Assembly: GCA_035279525.1 (NCBI GenBank)
Contig: DATEHQ010000100.1
Span: forward strand, 1 to 64,000
DNA length: 64,000 nucleotides
From: DATEHQ01 sp035279525
Lineage (GTDB): Bacteria > Chloroflexota > Dormibacteria > Dormibacterales > Dormibacteraceae
Reading direction: 5' to 3'
Of the stretch, positions 16,873-24,733 are shown one piece after another. Under the pieces are notes generated by a model that made no database searches, was not told where the DNA came from, and saw only the letters and a list, made by a program, of their open reading frames with translations. A program made the translations under genes and the position numbers. The stretch's first letter is position 1; each line of letters opens with the position of its first letter.

Positions 16873-18951
16873 ATGGCGACGCTTCTGCTCCCGCGCACGC
16901 TCGACGCGCGCGTATCGGCACTGCCCAACGTCGGAGCGAACGCTGAGAAGGGCCTTGCGAAGCTGGGCGTGAACACCATTCGTGACCTCCTCCTCACACT
17001 TCCTTTCGGTTGGGAGACGTACGGTGCTCCGACACCCGTGAGCTCGCTCCGGGCCGGGACCCAGGCCACCGTGGTCGGGACGGTCGCCGCCATCGGCGTC
17101 AAGGTCACCAGGTACAAAAAGCTGCGGCTCACCGAAGCCACGGTGCGCGACGACGACGGGCAGTCGATCCGCGTCGCGTGGTTCAACCAGCCATACGTGG
17201 CAAGGCAGCTGCACAAGGGCGACCGGGTGGCCATCGCGGGCCTGGTCAAGGGCGGTTATGGCGGAATGCCCGAGATGCAGAACCCGCACCACGAGAAGCT
17301 CGAGGGCGACGAGGACGCCCAGCCGCGGCGGGTCGGTGGGCTGATGCCGAAGTACCACCTCGTGGCCGGCCTGAGCTCGAAGAAGATCGCGGGCTGGGTG
17401 GAGTCGGCCCTTCCACTGGCGGACCACCTCGAGGAGATCCTGCCCGAGGACGTGCGCGCTCGCCATCACCTGCCGACGGTGGCGGAGGCGGTACGGCTCG
17501 GACACCGCCCTGAGCACGACACGGATTTCCCGGAGGCGAGACGCCGGATGGCCTTCGCCGAGCTTTTCGAGCTGCAGGCCGCGTTCGCCATGATGCGAGC
17601 CCGCGTCGCCGCCGAGCCCGCGACTCCCATTCCGTACCGGCAGGAGGTCATCGACATCTTCAAGGCTGGAGTCGGCTTCGAGCTGACGAAAGCGCAGCGC
17701 CGAGCCACCTGGGAGGCCTTCCAGGACATGGCCGGCGTGGTGCCGATGAACCGCCTGCTGAACGGCGACGTGGGCTCTGGCAAGACGGCTGTCGCGGCGG
17801 CCTGCGCCGCCATGGCGCATGCGGCCGGCATGCAGGCCGTGGTGATGGCGCCGACCGAGATCCTGGCCCGCCAGCACCTCCACCGCTTCCGGTCGTACCT
17901 CGAGCAGAGCTTCCCCGAGCTCAAGGTCGAGCTCCTGGTGAGCGGCCTGAGCGCGCCGGAGAGGCGGCGCGTTCGGACGTCGGCCGCCTCCGGGCACTGC
18001 TCGCTCGTCGTCGGCACGCATGCGCTCATCGAGGACCAGGTCGCGTTTGCGAACCTGGGCCTGGCGGTGGTCGATGAGCAGCACCGCTTCGGCACCCGCC
18101 AGCGTGAGCTGCTCCGGGCGAAGGGCAACGGGCGCCCGCACTTCCTTGCGATGACCGCCACGCCGATCCCGCGCACGCTTGCGCTGGCGGTCTACGGCGA
18201 GATGGCGCTGTCCGTGATCGACGAGATGCCGCCCGGAAGGACGCCGGTCAAGACCGAGGTCGTGGAGCCCGACGGGCGATCGCGCGCCTACGACCTGGTC
18301 CGGCGCGAGGTCGCGGCGGGCCGGCAGGCTTTTGTGATCTGCGCGCTGATCGAGGAGTCCGAGACGCTCGCGGCACGCTCCGCGACGGCTGAGTTCGAAC
18401 GACTGCAGAAGGACGTCTTTCCGGAATACCGGCTCGGCCTGGTGCATGGACGTCTCAAGGACAAGGACGACGCCATGCGGCGCTTCGTGTCAGGCGAGAC
18501 ACAGATCCTGGTCGCCACCGCGGTGGTCGAGGTGGGGGTCGACGTCCCGAATGCGACGGTGATGATGATCGAGGGCGCCGAACGCTTTGGCCTGGCGCAG
18601 CTCCATCAGTTTCGCGGCAGAGTCGGTCGCGGCGGCGGCGCGGGCTACTGCCTCCTGCTCTCGGACGACCCGTCACAGGCGGCGGCCGACCGCCTCGGCC
18701 TGGTGGCCACGCTCCACGACGGGTTCGAGCTCGCGAAAGCGGACATGGAGATGCGCGGAATCGGTGAGCTGATGGGCGCGCGCCAGCATGGGCTGTCGGA
18801 CGCGGCGATGGAATCGCTGCGCAACCCTGCGCTGCTGGACGAGGCCCGGGACGAAGTGCACAGGCTGCTTGCGGAAGACCCCGGCTTCGCGCGCCACGAG
18901 GCGCTGCGCGCCGCCGCGGAGAGGCGGCTCGAGCTCACGTCGATCAGCTGA
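16873..18951 (+). CDS. recG: ATP-dependent DNA helicase RecG
   Basis: RecG remodels stalled forks and Holliday junctions. The 692-residue chain has the N-terminal wedge/OB domain (about 1-250, including the HhH-like segment GVNTIRDLLLTLPFGWETY), the superfamily-2 motor with Walker A GDVGSGKT near residue 298, motif II DEQH near 400, and TATPIPRT. The QxxGRxGR-type motif VI (HQFRGRVGR) and the C-terminal TRG region follow. No motif is missing. Its 3' end overlaps the convergent LigB-type gene by 8 nt. Confidence 0.96.
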   Translation: MATLLLPRTLDARVSALPNVGANAEKGLAKLGVNTIRDLLLTLPFGWETYGAPTPVSSLRAGTQATVVGTVAAIGVKVTRYKKLRLTEATVRDDDGQSIRVAWFNQPYVARQLHKGDRVAIAGLVKGGYGGMPEMQNPHHEKLEGDEDAQPRRVGGLMPKYHLVAGLSSKKIAGWVESALPLADHLEEILPEDVRARHHLPTVAEAVRLGHRPEHDTDFPEARRRMAFAELFELQAAFAMMRARVAAEPATPIPYRQEVIDIFKAGVGFELTKAQRRATWEAFQDMAGVVPMNRLLNGDVGSGKTAVAAACAAMAHAAGMQAVVMAPTEILARQHLHRFRSYLEQSFPELKVELLVSGLSAPERRRVRTSAASGHCSLVVGTHALIEDQVAFANLGLAVVDEQHRFGTRQRELLRAKGNGRPHFLAMTATPIPRTLALAVYGEMALSVIDEMPPGRTPVKTEVVEPDGRSRAYDLVRREVAAGRQAFVICALIEESETLAARSATAEFERLQKDVFPEYRLGLVHGRLKDKDDAMRRFVSGETQILVATAVVEVGVDVPNATVMMIEGAERFGLAQLHQFRGRVGRGGGAGYCLLLSDDPSQAAADRLGLVATLHDGFELAKADMEMRGIGELMGARQHGLSDAAMESLRNPALLDEARDEVHRLLAEDPGFARHEALRAAAERRLELTSIS

Positions 18952-19762
18952 CGGGAAGGTACACCGCGGTGAGCATGCCGAAGTAGGTCGGCGCCTCGTA
19001 CGAGATCAGCCGGCCGCGGAACCCGCCGGTGGCTCCGTGCAGGACCAGCACCTGCCACCAGCTGTCGGCTTTGGCGTTCTCGACCAGCTCGGGTGGAATG
19101 TCGCAGAGGCGGCCCAGCGCGTCCCCGGCGACCATGTCGCGGATCATCGAGTCGTACTCCCCGGCCGCGGCATGGTAGCCGTAGGGACCGTCGGCGACGT
19201 GCGCATGGCCGTGGTCGGCGCTGGCGATCAAAGCAACACGCTGTGCCGTCGCGGCGGCCGCGGCGGCGATCGCGCGCCCCGCCTCGACGTGCGCCTCAGC
19301 GGGCAGGTCGCGCGCCGGGGTGACGACGACCACCGGGACGGGCGGATCGTGGCGCCCGCCCATGAACCAGACCGGGATCAGCACGCCCCAGTCCATCGGG
19401 GCGACCGCTGTCGAGGGGTCGTTGGATCCGAAGCCGACACCGGCGGAGGGCACGCCGGCGGCGCCCATCGAACCGAGGACGTTCCATGCGAGCTCCATGT
19501 CGGAAGGCACGTCGAGCGCGATGGAGGTGCCTGAGAGCCGCCCCGCGATCCGACCCGCCACGATCACCCCGAGCGCGTTCGAGATGTGCACGTTGTGAGG
19601 GGTGATCACCAGGGTCACGTCGGGTTTCGCCTGGTCGAAGATCCTGCCCAATTCCTCCATGCCAGCGCGCGTGGTCGAGGCAAGGTCGCGCTCGGCCGCC
19701 GAGCACGCCTCCGCGATCGCGATTCCTCCATGCGGAGCGATGGCTCCGAACACAAGTGGCAA
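18944..19762 (-). CDS. LigB-type extradiol dioxygenase / Memo-like superfamily protein
   Basis: About 272 residues of the class III extradiol ring-cleavage dioxygenase subunit B fold. The N-terminus MPLVFGAIAPHGG carries the first His, TLVITPHNVHISN holds further metal-site residues, and ALIASADHGHAHVADGPYG a later conserved block. Several family members are not dioxygenases, so the substrate is unknown. TTG at 19762 gives the usual short N-terminus and lies 8 nt after TAGTAT; GTG at 19768 is an alternative. It is divergent from selD with 21 nt between starts. Confidence 0.7.
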   Translation of the reverse strand: MPLVFGAIAPHGGIAIAEACSAAERDLASTTRAGMEELGRIFDQAKPDVTLVITPHNVHISNALGVIVAGRIAGRLSGTSIALDVPSDMELAWNVLGSMGAAGVPSAGVGFGSNDPSTAVAPMDWGVLIPVWFMGGRHDPPVPVVVVTPARDLPAEAHVEAGRAIAAAAAATAQRVALIASADHGHAHVADGPYGYHAAAGEYDSMIRDMVAGDALGRLCDIPPELVENAKADSWWQVLVLHGATGGFRGRLISYEAPTYFGMLTAVYLPVS

Positions 19763-19769
19763 GGACACC

Positions 19770-19776
19770 GATACTA
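19770..19776. promoter_or_regulatory. divergent -10-like elements between the LigB-type gene (-) and selD (+)
   Basis: Minus-strand TAGTAT (19776-19771) is 8 nt before the TTG at 19762. Plus-strand GATACT (19770-19775) is 8 nt before the selD ATG at 19784. Only 21 bp separate the two start codons, so both promoters must overlap. Confidence 0.4.
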
Positions 19777-19783
19777 ACCAGCG

Positions 19784-20782
19784 ATGGAATCGCCATTGCG
19801 GTTGACGGAGTACAGCCACGGCGCGGGTTGAGCCTGCAAGCTCAGCCCGGTGGAGCTAGGGCAGGTACTGGGGGCGCTGCCCCCGATCGTCGACCCGAAC
19901 GTGCTGACGCACGCGGCCGACCGCGACGATGCGGCGGTGTATCGCATCGCGCGCAATCGCGCCCTCGTCGCGACGGTCGACTACTTCACCCCGATCGTCG
20001 ACGATCCGCGCGCCTACGGTGCAATCGCCGCCGCGAACGCGCTCAGCGACGTCTACGCGGTTGGAGCGAAGCCACTCTTTGCCCTTGGCATCACCGCGTT
20101 TCCGCGCGAGAAGCTGTCGGCCGGCCTGCTCGAGGGAATCGTCGCGGGTGGCGCGGCCAAGCTGGCGGAGGCAGGCGTGGCCGTCATCGGCGGCCACTCC
20201 GTCGACGACCCGGAGCCGAAGTTCGGCTACGCCGTCATCGGAGAGGTGCATCCGGACCGCGTCATCGGTCACAGCGGTGCGGCCGGTGGCGACGTGCTGT
20301 TCCTGACGAAGCCGCTCGGTTCCGGCCTCGTCACCACCGCTATCAAGCGCGGCCTTTGCCCGCCCGACCTCGAGCTGGAGGCGATCACGGTGATGTCGAC
20401 ATTGAACCGAGAGGCTTCCGAGCGAATGGTGACGGTGGGCGCATCCGCGGCGACCGACGTCACTGGGTACGGGCTCATCGGACACCTCGCCAACCTGCGA
20501 GGTGGGGCAGACCTCGACTTCGCGTCGGTGCCGTTCATCAAGGGTGTCGGGAGCCTCGCGGAGCGGGACCTCTTTCCCGACGGCAGCAGGCGCAACCATG
20601 CCGCCTACCGCGACCGGGTCGAGTGGGGCGGGCTCGGCGAGACCGAGCAGCTCATGCTGTGCGACGCGCAGACGAGCGGCGGGCTGCTGGTCGCCATCCC
20701 GCCGGCGAAGGCCCGGAGGTTTCGACTCGGCGACAGGATCGGCGTGATGCGCGACGACGGCGCCATCCGCATCAGGGTTTGA
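19784..20782 (+). CDS. selD: selenide, water dikinase, selenocysteine-containing (UGA at 19829-19831)
   Basis: SelD makes selenophosphate from selenide and ATP, the Se donor for selenocysteine and selenouridine. Read from the ATG at 19784, the N-terminus is MESPLRLTEYSHGAG, then TGA, then ACKLSPVELG. It aligns with E. coli SelD (YSHGAGCGCK), placing the TGA exactly at catalytic Cys17. The following Lys (residue 19) is the essential Lys20 equivalent. Downstream blocks VDYFTPIVDDPRAYG, NALSDVYAVGAKPLFALG, GGHSVDDPEPKFG and ATDVTGYGLIGHL are all normal. A call beginning at the GTG at 19850 would omit the catalytic residue. Translation needs SelB and tRNA-Sec encoded elsewhere. Confidence 0.93.
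19832..19865 (+). promoter_or_regulatory. candidate bacterial SECIS element in selD
   Basis: Immediately after the UGA, CCTGC (19833-19837) pairs with GCAGG (19861-19865), and within it AGCTC (19839-19843) pairs with GAGCT (19853-19857) around a 9-nt loop (19844-19852) containing GU. The internal loop is A838 opposite AGG 858-860. Distance and two-helix layout fit a SelB-binding hairpin. Confidence 0.7.
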
Positions 20783-21321
20783 TGTCACGGCTCCGCGTCA
20801 GCGGGGGTGAGGCCCGCGGCCGGCGCCTGAAGACGCCGAGGAACATCCGGCCCACGCAGGGGATGGTCAAGCAGGCGATCTTCAACATGGCGGGCGCCGA
20901 GATCGTGGGCGCCAGAGTGCTCGACCTGTTCGCGGGCTCTGGAGCGCTTGGCATAGAAGCGCTGTCGCGAGGCGCGGCCGGCGTGACCTTCGTGGACCGC
21001 AATCTTCGCGGTCTTGCTATCCTGCGCCAGAACTTGGACGCCCTCGGTGTCAAGGAGCGAGCGAACGTCGTCCGCGGCGACGTCGTCCATTGGCTCGAGA
21101 GCTCACCCGACACCGTGGTCGCGGCGACCGTGGTCTTTCTCGATCCGCCGTACGACGACGCCGTGCTGGACCGCACGCTCAGGGTGCTCGACCGGGGTCT
21201 CAAATCCGCCTCGGTGTATGCCGAGCACTCCAAGCGCCAGGCGCTGCCCATGCTGTCGCGACTGACGGTGGGCCGTGAGCGCCGGTACGGCGACACGGTG
21301 GTCACGGTGCTTCGGGTATGA
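20782..21321 (+). CDS. rsmD: 16S rRNA (guanine(966)-N2)-methyltransferase
   Basis: RsmD methylates G966 of 16S rRNA using SAM. The 179-residue protein opens MSRLRVSGGEARGRRLKTP, contains NIRPTQGMVKQAIFNM, the SAM loop VLDLFAGSGALGIEALSRGA and the catalytic DPPYDD near residue 122. The ATG overlaps the selD stop by one base (TGATG). rsmD-coaD adjacency is widely conserved and is seen here with a 4-nt overlap. Confidence 0.95.
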   Translation: MSRLRVSGGEARGRRLKTPRNIRPTQGMVKQAIFNMAGAEIVGARVLDLFAGSGALGIEALSRGAAGVTFVDRNLRGLAILRQNLDALGVKERANVVRGDVVHWLESSPDTVVAATVVFLDPPYDDAVLDRTLRVLDRGLKSASVYAEHSKRQALPMLSRLTVGRERRYGDTVVTVLRV

Positions 21322-21830
21322 GCGCCCGCAACGCCCATCCGGCGGCCAACTCGAAGCTCGCCGTCTATCCCGGCAGCTTCGACCCGTTCACCAACGGCCA
21401 TCTCGACGTGGTCGACCGCGCGCTCGGCATCTTCGACCGGCTGATCGTGGCGGTCGCGGCCAACCCCGACAAGCGTCAGCCGCTGTTCACGGTCGACGAG
21501 CGCATCCAGCTGATCACCACGGCGCTGAAGGGACGCGAGCGCGTCGAGGTCGCGAGCTTTCGCGGCCTCACCGTGGAGTACGCGCGCTCTCGTGGCGCGA
21601 CGACGCTGGTGAAAGGGCTCCGCGCCTACTCTGACTTCGACGCGGAGCTGCAGCAGGCGCTGATGAATCGAAAGCTCGCGCCGGACATCCACACCGTTTT
21701 CCTGATGTCGAGCTTCGCGCACATCTACGTCTCGTCAAGTATCTTGAAGGACATCGCGGGCTACGGCGGAAACGTGGCGGACCTGGTCCCGCCCGCCGTC
21801 GCGAAGGCCCTGAAGGAGAAGTACAGATAA
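21318..21830 (+). CDS. coaD: pantetheine-phosphate adenylyltransferase
   Basis: CoaD carries out the penultimate step of coenzyme A synthesis, transferring AMP from ATP to 4'-phosphopantetheine. The nucleotidyltransferase motif YPGSFDPFTNGH is at residues 17-28. VKGLRAYSDFDAELQQALMN and the ISSS-like YVSSSILKDI follow. The 170-residue length includes about 12 extra N-terminal residues. It overlaps rsmD by 4 nt (ATGA), and its stop codon TAA overlaps the proposed ATA start of the next gene. Confidence 0.95.
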   Translation: MSARNAHPAANSKLAVYPGSFDPFTNGHLDVVDRALGIFDRLIVAVAANPDKRQPLFTVDERIQLITTALKGRERVEVASFRGLTVEYARSRGATTLVKGLRAYSDFDAELQQALMNRKLAPDIHTVFLMSSFAHIYVSSSILKDIAGYGGNVADLVPPAVAKALKEKYR

Positions 21831-22309
21831 AGGTCGACGAGCTGCTTGACCGTTTCGAGTACCTGATCCAGAATGCCCGCCACGTCCCGCTCTCGACCCA
21901 GGTGATGGTCAACGAGGACGAGCTGATGGAGATCATCGACCAGGTTCGCTTCAACCTCCCGGACGAGATCAAGCAGGCGAACTGGACGGTATCGGAGCAG
22001 CAGCGGATCATCACCGAGGCCCACGCCGAGGCGGCGCGCATCATGTCCCGCGCCAACGAACGCGCCGAGGAGACCGCCTCCGAGCATGAGATTCTGCGGC
22101 GCGCCGAGCGGCACTCGGCGCAGGTCGTGAAGGACGCGCAGGCGAAGTCGGACCAGATCATCCGCGAGGCGGAAGGCTATGCGCTCGAGCAGCTCAAGCA
22201 GCTGGAGGCGCACCTCGGCCGGACCCTGGCCACCGTCAGGCGGGGGGTGGAGGCCCTCCAGGCCAACCAGCCGGCCGAGGAGAGCGCGGACCAGGCGACC
22301 GTCAGCTAG
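21827..22309 (+). CDS. coiled-coil protein, ATP-synthase-B/DivIVA-like, with apparent ATA start
   Basis: A 160-residue highly charged, mostly helical protein. The recurring Ala/Glu/Arg heptads from about residue 55 onward (ITEAHAEAARIMSRANERAE) predict a coiled coil. Similar proteins sit after coaD in other Terrabacteria, and their conserved N-terminus resembles VDELLDRFEYLIQNARHVPL, found here upstream of the first standard start (GTG 21902). No ATG/GTG/TTG exists in frame before it. The best start is ATA at 21827, overlapping the coaD stop as ATAA, with AAGGAG (21813-21818) 8 nt upstream. Function unknown. Confidence 0.7.
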   Translation: MKVDELLDRFEYLIQNARHVPLSTQVMVNEDELMEIIDQVRFNLPDEIKQANWTVSEQQRIITEAHAEAARIMSRANERAEETASEHEILRRAERHSAQVVKDAQAKSDQIIREAEGYALEQLKQLEAHLGRTLATVRRGVEALQANQPAEESADQATVS

Positions 22310-22316
22310 CTTCACG

Positions 22317-22322
22317 TAGAAT
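22317..22322 (+). promoter_or_regulatory. putative -10 element (TAGAAT) for rpmF
   Basis: TAGAAT lies 10 nt before the rpmF ATG and no Shine-Dalgarno is present between them, as at other presumed leaderless starts in this window. Confidence 0.45.
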
Positions 22323-22332
22323 TCCCGAGTCC

Positions 22333-22521
22333 ATGGCTCTCCCGAAGGTCAAGCTGTCCAAATCCAAGAAGGGCCGCCGGCGCTCGCACCTCGCGCTCGC
22401 GCTGATCCAGATCCAGCCCTGCCCGAACTGCAAGCGCCCCAGGCGACCCCACTCCGTGTGCCCCAACTGCGGCCACTACGGGGCCGGCGGCGGCCGCGAA
22501 GTGCTGAAGGTCAAGGAATAG
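22333..22521 (+). CDS. rpmF: 50S ribosomal protein L32
   Basis: A 62-residue L32 with the opening MALPKVKLSKSKKGRRRSHL and a four-cysteine zinc knuckle (CPNCKRPRRPHSVCPNC). The C-terminal GREVLKVKE tail is ordinary. Linkage to fabD is common in bacteria because L32 and fatty-acid genes are often cotranscribed. Its stop TAG overlaps the proposed ATA start of fabD. Confidence 0.96.
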   Translation: MALPKVKLSKSKKGRRRSHLALALIQIQPCPNCKRPRRPHSVCPNCGHYGAGGGREVLKVKE

Positions 22522-23438
22522 CGGCCCGGATCGCCTTTCTCTTCCCCGGCCAGGGCTCGCAGCAGCCCGGCATGGGGACGGAGCTTCTATCCGATCCCGA
22601 GGTGTCCGACCTCTGCGACCGGTGCGCGTCGTCCGCGGATGTCGACCTGCGCCGCCTGCTCACCACCGCCGACGATGACGAGCTGCGCCTGACGCAAAAC
22701 GCCCAGCCGGCCCTGTGCTTCGCGGGCATCGCGCTGACCCTCCTCTTGCGCAGGCGGGGCGTCGAACCCGTCGCCACGGCGGGCCACTCCGTGGGCGAGT
22801 ATGCCGCGCTCGCGGCGGCCGGCGCGGTCGGCGCGCCGCAGGTGATCCAGGCCGTGGTCGAGCGGGGCAAGGCGATGGCCGAGGCCGCGCCCGCCGGGAC
22901 GAGCTCGATGGCCGCCGTGCTCGGCCTGGACGCCGCGGCCGTCGAGGGCGCCCTCGAGGGCATGCCAGACGCGTGGCCCGCGAACTACAACACGCCGACG
23001 CAAACTGTGATCGCCGGCACCACCGCCGGCCTTAAAGCGGCCGGCCGGCGCCTGCAGGACGCGGGGGCCAGGCGCATCGTCGCGCTCAACGTCAGCGCCG
23101 CCTTTCACACGCCGCTCATGGCGCCCGCGGCCGAGCGGTTGCTCGCCGCGCTCGACCGCATCGAATGGCGCACGCCGCGCATTCCCGTGATGGCGAACCT
23201 GACGGGCCGTGCACACCAGGGCGGCGAGCGCATACCCCACGTCATGGAGATGCAGCTCCGCTCGCCGGTGCGCTGGTCGGCGTGCGTCGCGACCCTGGTC
23301 GAGATGGGCTGCGACGCGTTCGTCGAGGTCGGTCCGAAGCGAGCCTTGACGGGCATGATGCGCGACCTCGCGCCAGGCCGCAGCGCGCTCGCGGCCGGCA
23401 CACCGGCGGCCGTCCAGGAGCTCGCCCTGCCCGTCTGA
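22518..23438 (+). CDS. fabD: malonyl-CoA:ACP transacylase, with apparent ATA start
   Basis: FabD loads malonyl groups onto ACP for fatty-acid elongation. The diagnostic FLFPGQGSQ begins at residue 7, the nucleophile motif GHSVGEYAA is near residue 90, and QNAQPALCFAG is upstream of it. Starting at ATA 22518 gives 306 residues and the usual MAARIAFLFPGQGSQ. The next standard start (ATG about residue 19) would remove the GQGSQ motif, and the only upstream one (22458) lies deep inside rpmF. ATA overlaps the rpmF stop (ATAG), with GAAGG (22506-22510) 7 nt before it. Confidence 0.9.
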   Translation: MAARIAFLFPGQGSQQPGMGTELLSDPEVSDLCDRCASSADVDLRRLLTTADDDELRLTQNAQPALCFAGIALTLLLRRRGVEPVATAGHSVGEYAALAAAGAVGAPQVIQAVVERGKAMAEAAPAGTSSMAAVLGLDAAAVEGALEGMPDAWPANYNTPTQTVIAGTTAGLKAAGRRLQDAGARRIVALNVSAAFHTPLMAPAAERLLAALDRIEWRTPRIPVMANLTGRAHQGGERIPHVMEMQLRSPVRWSACVATLVEMGCDAFVEVGPKRALTGMMRDLAPGRSALAAGTPAAVQELALPV

Positions 23439-23643
23439 GCCGTGCTGACGAGCTACGTTTCGTTGCCTACCAGCCAATCGTGCCTTGACTGGCCTGGCCG
23501 TGTCGGGAGCAGAATCGGATGAGTAGCCGGCATTCATTCACCTGGGGGTGGACATGCGGCGCGAAGAAAGTCACGAACGCGATCCTCCGGCACGTCGGTT
23601 GACGCACGCAGACCGCGTTGGCCCTTTCTCACGGAGGTGAGAC
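23439..23643. other. intergenic region fabD to ABM/SnoaL gene
   Basis: 205 bp without a credible gene. A TTGACT (23485-23490) is followed by an AT-richer AGAATC about 20 bp later, a weak promoter candidate. Otherwise I see nothing structured. Confidence 0.4.
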
Positions 23644-24384
23644 ATGAACGCAGGCGTGATCCGATCGAAGTTCAAGAAGGCCGAGCTCGACAAGGTGATC
23701 AAGCTGTACAGGGACTCCGCACTCCCTGCCATCGCGACCCACAGTGGAGCGCGCTCGGCGACCCTGCTCGTGAATCGCGACACCGGTGACGCGATCTCCA
23801 TCGCGTTCTACGACAACGAGACCGCGGCGCAGGCCTTCGCGCCCAAGGCACAACAGCTCGCAGAGGCTTTGAGCAATCACCTTGATGAGCCGGCCGCGAA
23901 GCGGGAGATCTACGAGGTTGCGATCTCGACTCAGAGCGAGGCGAAGGCGGTGGCAGAGCGCGGGCTCGAGGCATTCAACGCGCACGACCTGGAAGCGCTG
24001 GCGCGCGATGCGGCTTCCGACGTCGAGGGCTTCGCGCCCGGCGGCATGAAGCTCAAGGGCCCGCAGGCGATCAAGGAGTTCAACCAGAACTTCGTCACCG
24101 CATTTCCCGATGCGCGCGTGGAGGCCAAGAACCTGTTTGCCGCTGGCAAGACCGTGATCGTGGAAGGGATCTTTCGAGGCACGCACAACGGAACCCTGAA
24201 AACGCCGATGGGTGACGTGCCGGCCACCGGCCGCAAGGTCGAGGGCGAGTACGTGCAGATCATCGACGTCGACCGGGGGCTCGTGAAGCGATCGAGCCTG
24301 ATCTACGACCAGGTCCAGCTGATGACACAGCTGGGCATGGCGCCGGCCCCGCCGCCGCAGGTGGCAAGGACAGCGGGTCGCTAG
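23644..24384 (+). CDS. two-domain protein: ABM/antibiotic-monooxygenase-like plus SnoaL-like (ester cyclase type)
   Basis: 246 residues with an excellent Shine-Dalgarno, GGAGGTGA, just before the ATG. The first ~95 residues resemble a small dimeric alpha-beta barrel (LYRDSALPAIATHSGARSAT... ISIAFYDNETAAQAF). Residues ~100-235 resemble a SnoaL/NTF2-like polyketide-cyclase fold (AFNAHDLEALARDAASDVEG, VEGIFRGTHNGTL). The fusion occurs in other high-GC bacteria; no biosynthetic cluster surrounds it, and the reaction is unknown. Confidence 0.75.
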   Translation: MNAGVIRSKFKKAELDKVIKLYRDSALPAIATHSGARSATLLVNRDTGDAISIAFYDNETAAQAFAPKAQQLAEALSNHLDEPAAKREIYEVAISTQSEAKAVAERGLEAFNAHDLEALARDAASDVEGFAPGGMKLKGPQAIKEFNQNFVTAFPDARVEAKNLFAAGKTVIVEGIFRGTHNGTLKTPMGDVPATGRKVEGEYVQIIDVDRGLVKRSSLIYDQVQLMTQLGMAPAPPPQVARTAGR

Positions 24385-24402
24385 CAGCACATGAGCGGAG
24401 CG

Positions 24403-24430
24403 GAGCCTGGGCCGCGGGGAGCCCAGGCTC
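24403..24430 (+). terminator. strong hairpin before acpP
   Basis: GAGCCTGGGC (24403-24412) pairs perfectly with GCCCAGGCTC (24421-24430) across an 8-nt loop. There is no U-tract, so it is a terminator-like hairpin rather than a classical intrinsic terminator. It separates the preceding gene from acpP. Confidence 0.6.
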
Positions 24431-24469
24431 CCGGCCTCGGGGCTGTCCGGGTGGGGTTCGCGGCGGTGC

Positions 24470-24475
24470 TACATT
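24470..24475 (+). promoter_or_regulatory. putative -10 element (TACATT) for acpP
   Basis: TACATT is 9 nt before the acpP ATG with no Shine-Dalgarno, suggesting a leaderless mRNA. Confidence 0.45.
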
Positions 24476-24484
24476 AGTCCGCGT

Positions 24485-24733
24485 ATGGAAACTCAAAAGC
24501 TGAGCTTCGAAGACTTCAAGAACATCATCGTCGAGCGCCTCGGTTGTGAGCCCGAGCAGGTGACCATGGACGCGTCTTTTCAGGAAGACCTCAATGCAGA
24601 CTCGCTCGACCTTGTCGAGCTGATCTACGCGTTCGAAGAGAACACCGGTCTCGAGATCCCCGACGAGGACGCGGAGAAGATCACCACGGTGGGGCAGGCG
24701 TGGGAGTACATCCAGGAGAAGGCCGGCTCATAG
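24485..24733 (+). CDS. acpP: acyl carrier protein
   Basis: ACP carries growing acyl chains on a 4'-phosphopantetheine arm. The 82-residue acidic protein has the attachment motif NADSLDLVELIYAFEE, with Ser40 as the modified residue, and ends in a helix AWEYIQEKAGS. It leads an acpP-rnc-smc-ftsY run. Its stop TAG overlaps the proposed ATA start of rnc. Confidence 0.96.
   Translation: METQKLSFEDFKNIIVERLGCEPEQVTMDASFQEDLNADSLDLVELIYAFEENTGLEIPDEDAEKITTVGQAWEYIQEKAGS

Noticed and set aside
19850..20782. selD starting at GTG 19850
   Set aside because: It would lack the catalytic Sec/Cys, the essential Lys and the glycine-rich N-terminus that are encoded just upstream across the UGA.
23439..23643. 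tRNA or small gene between fabD and the ABM/SnoaL gene
   Set aside because: No cloverleaf and no frame with a start, ribosome site and plausible composition.
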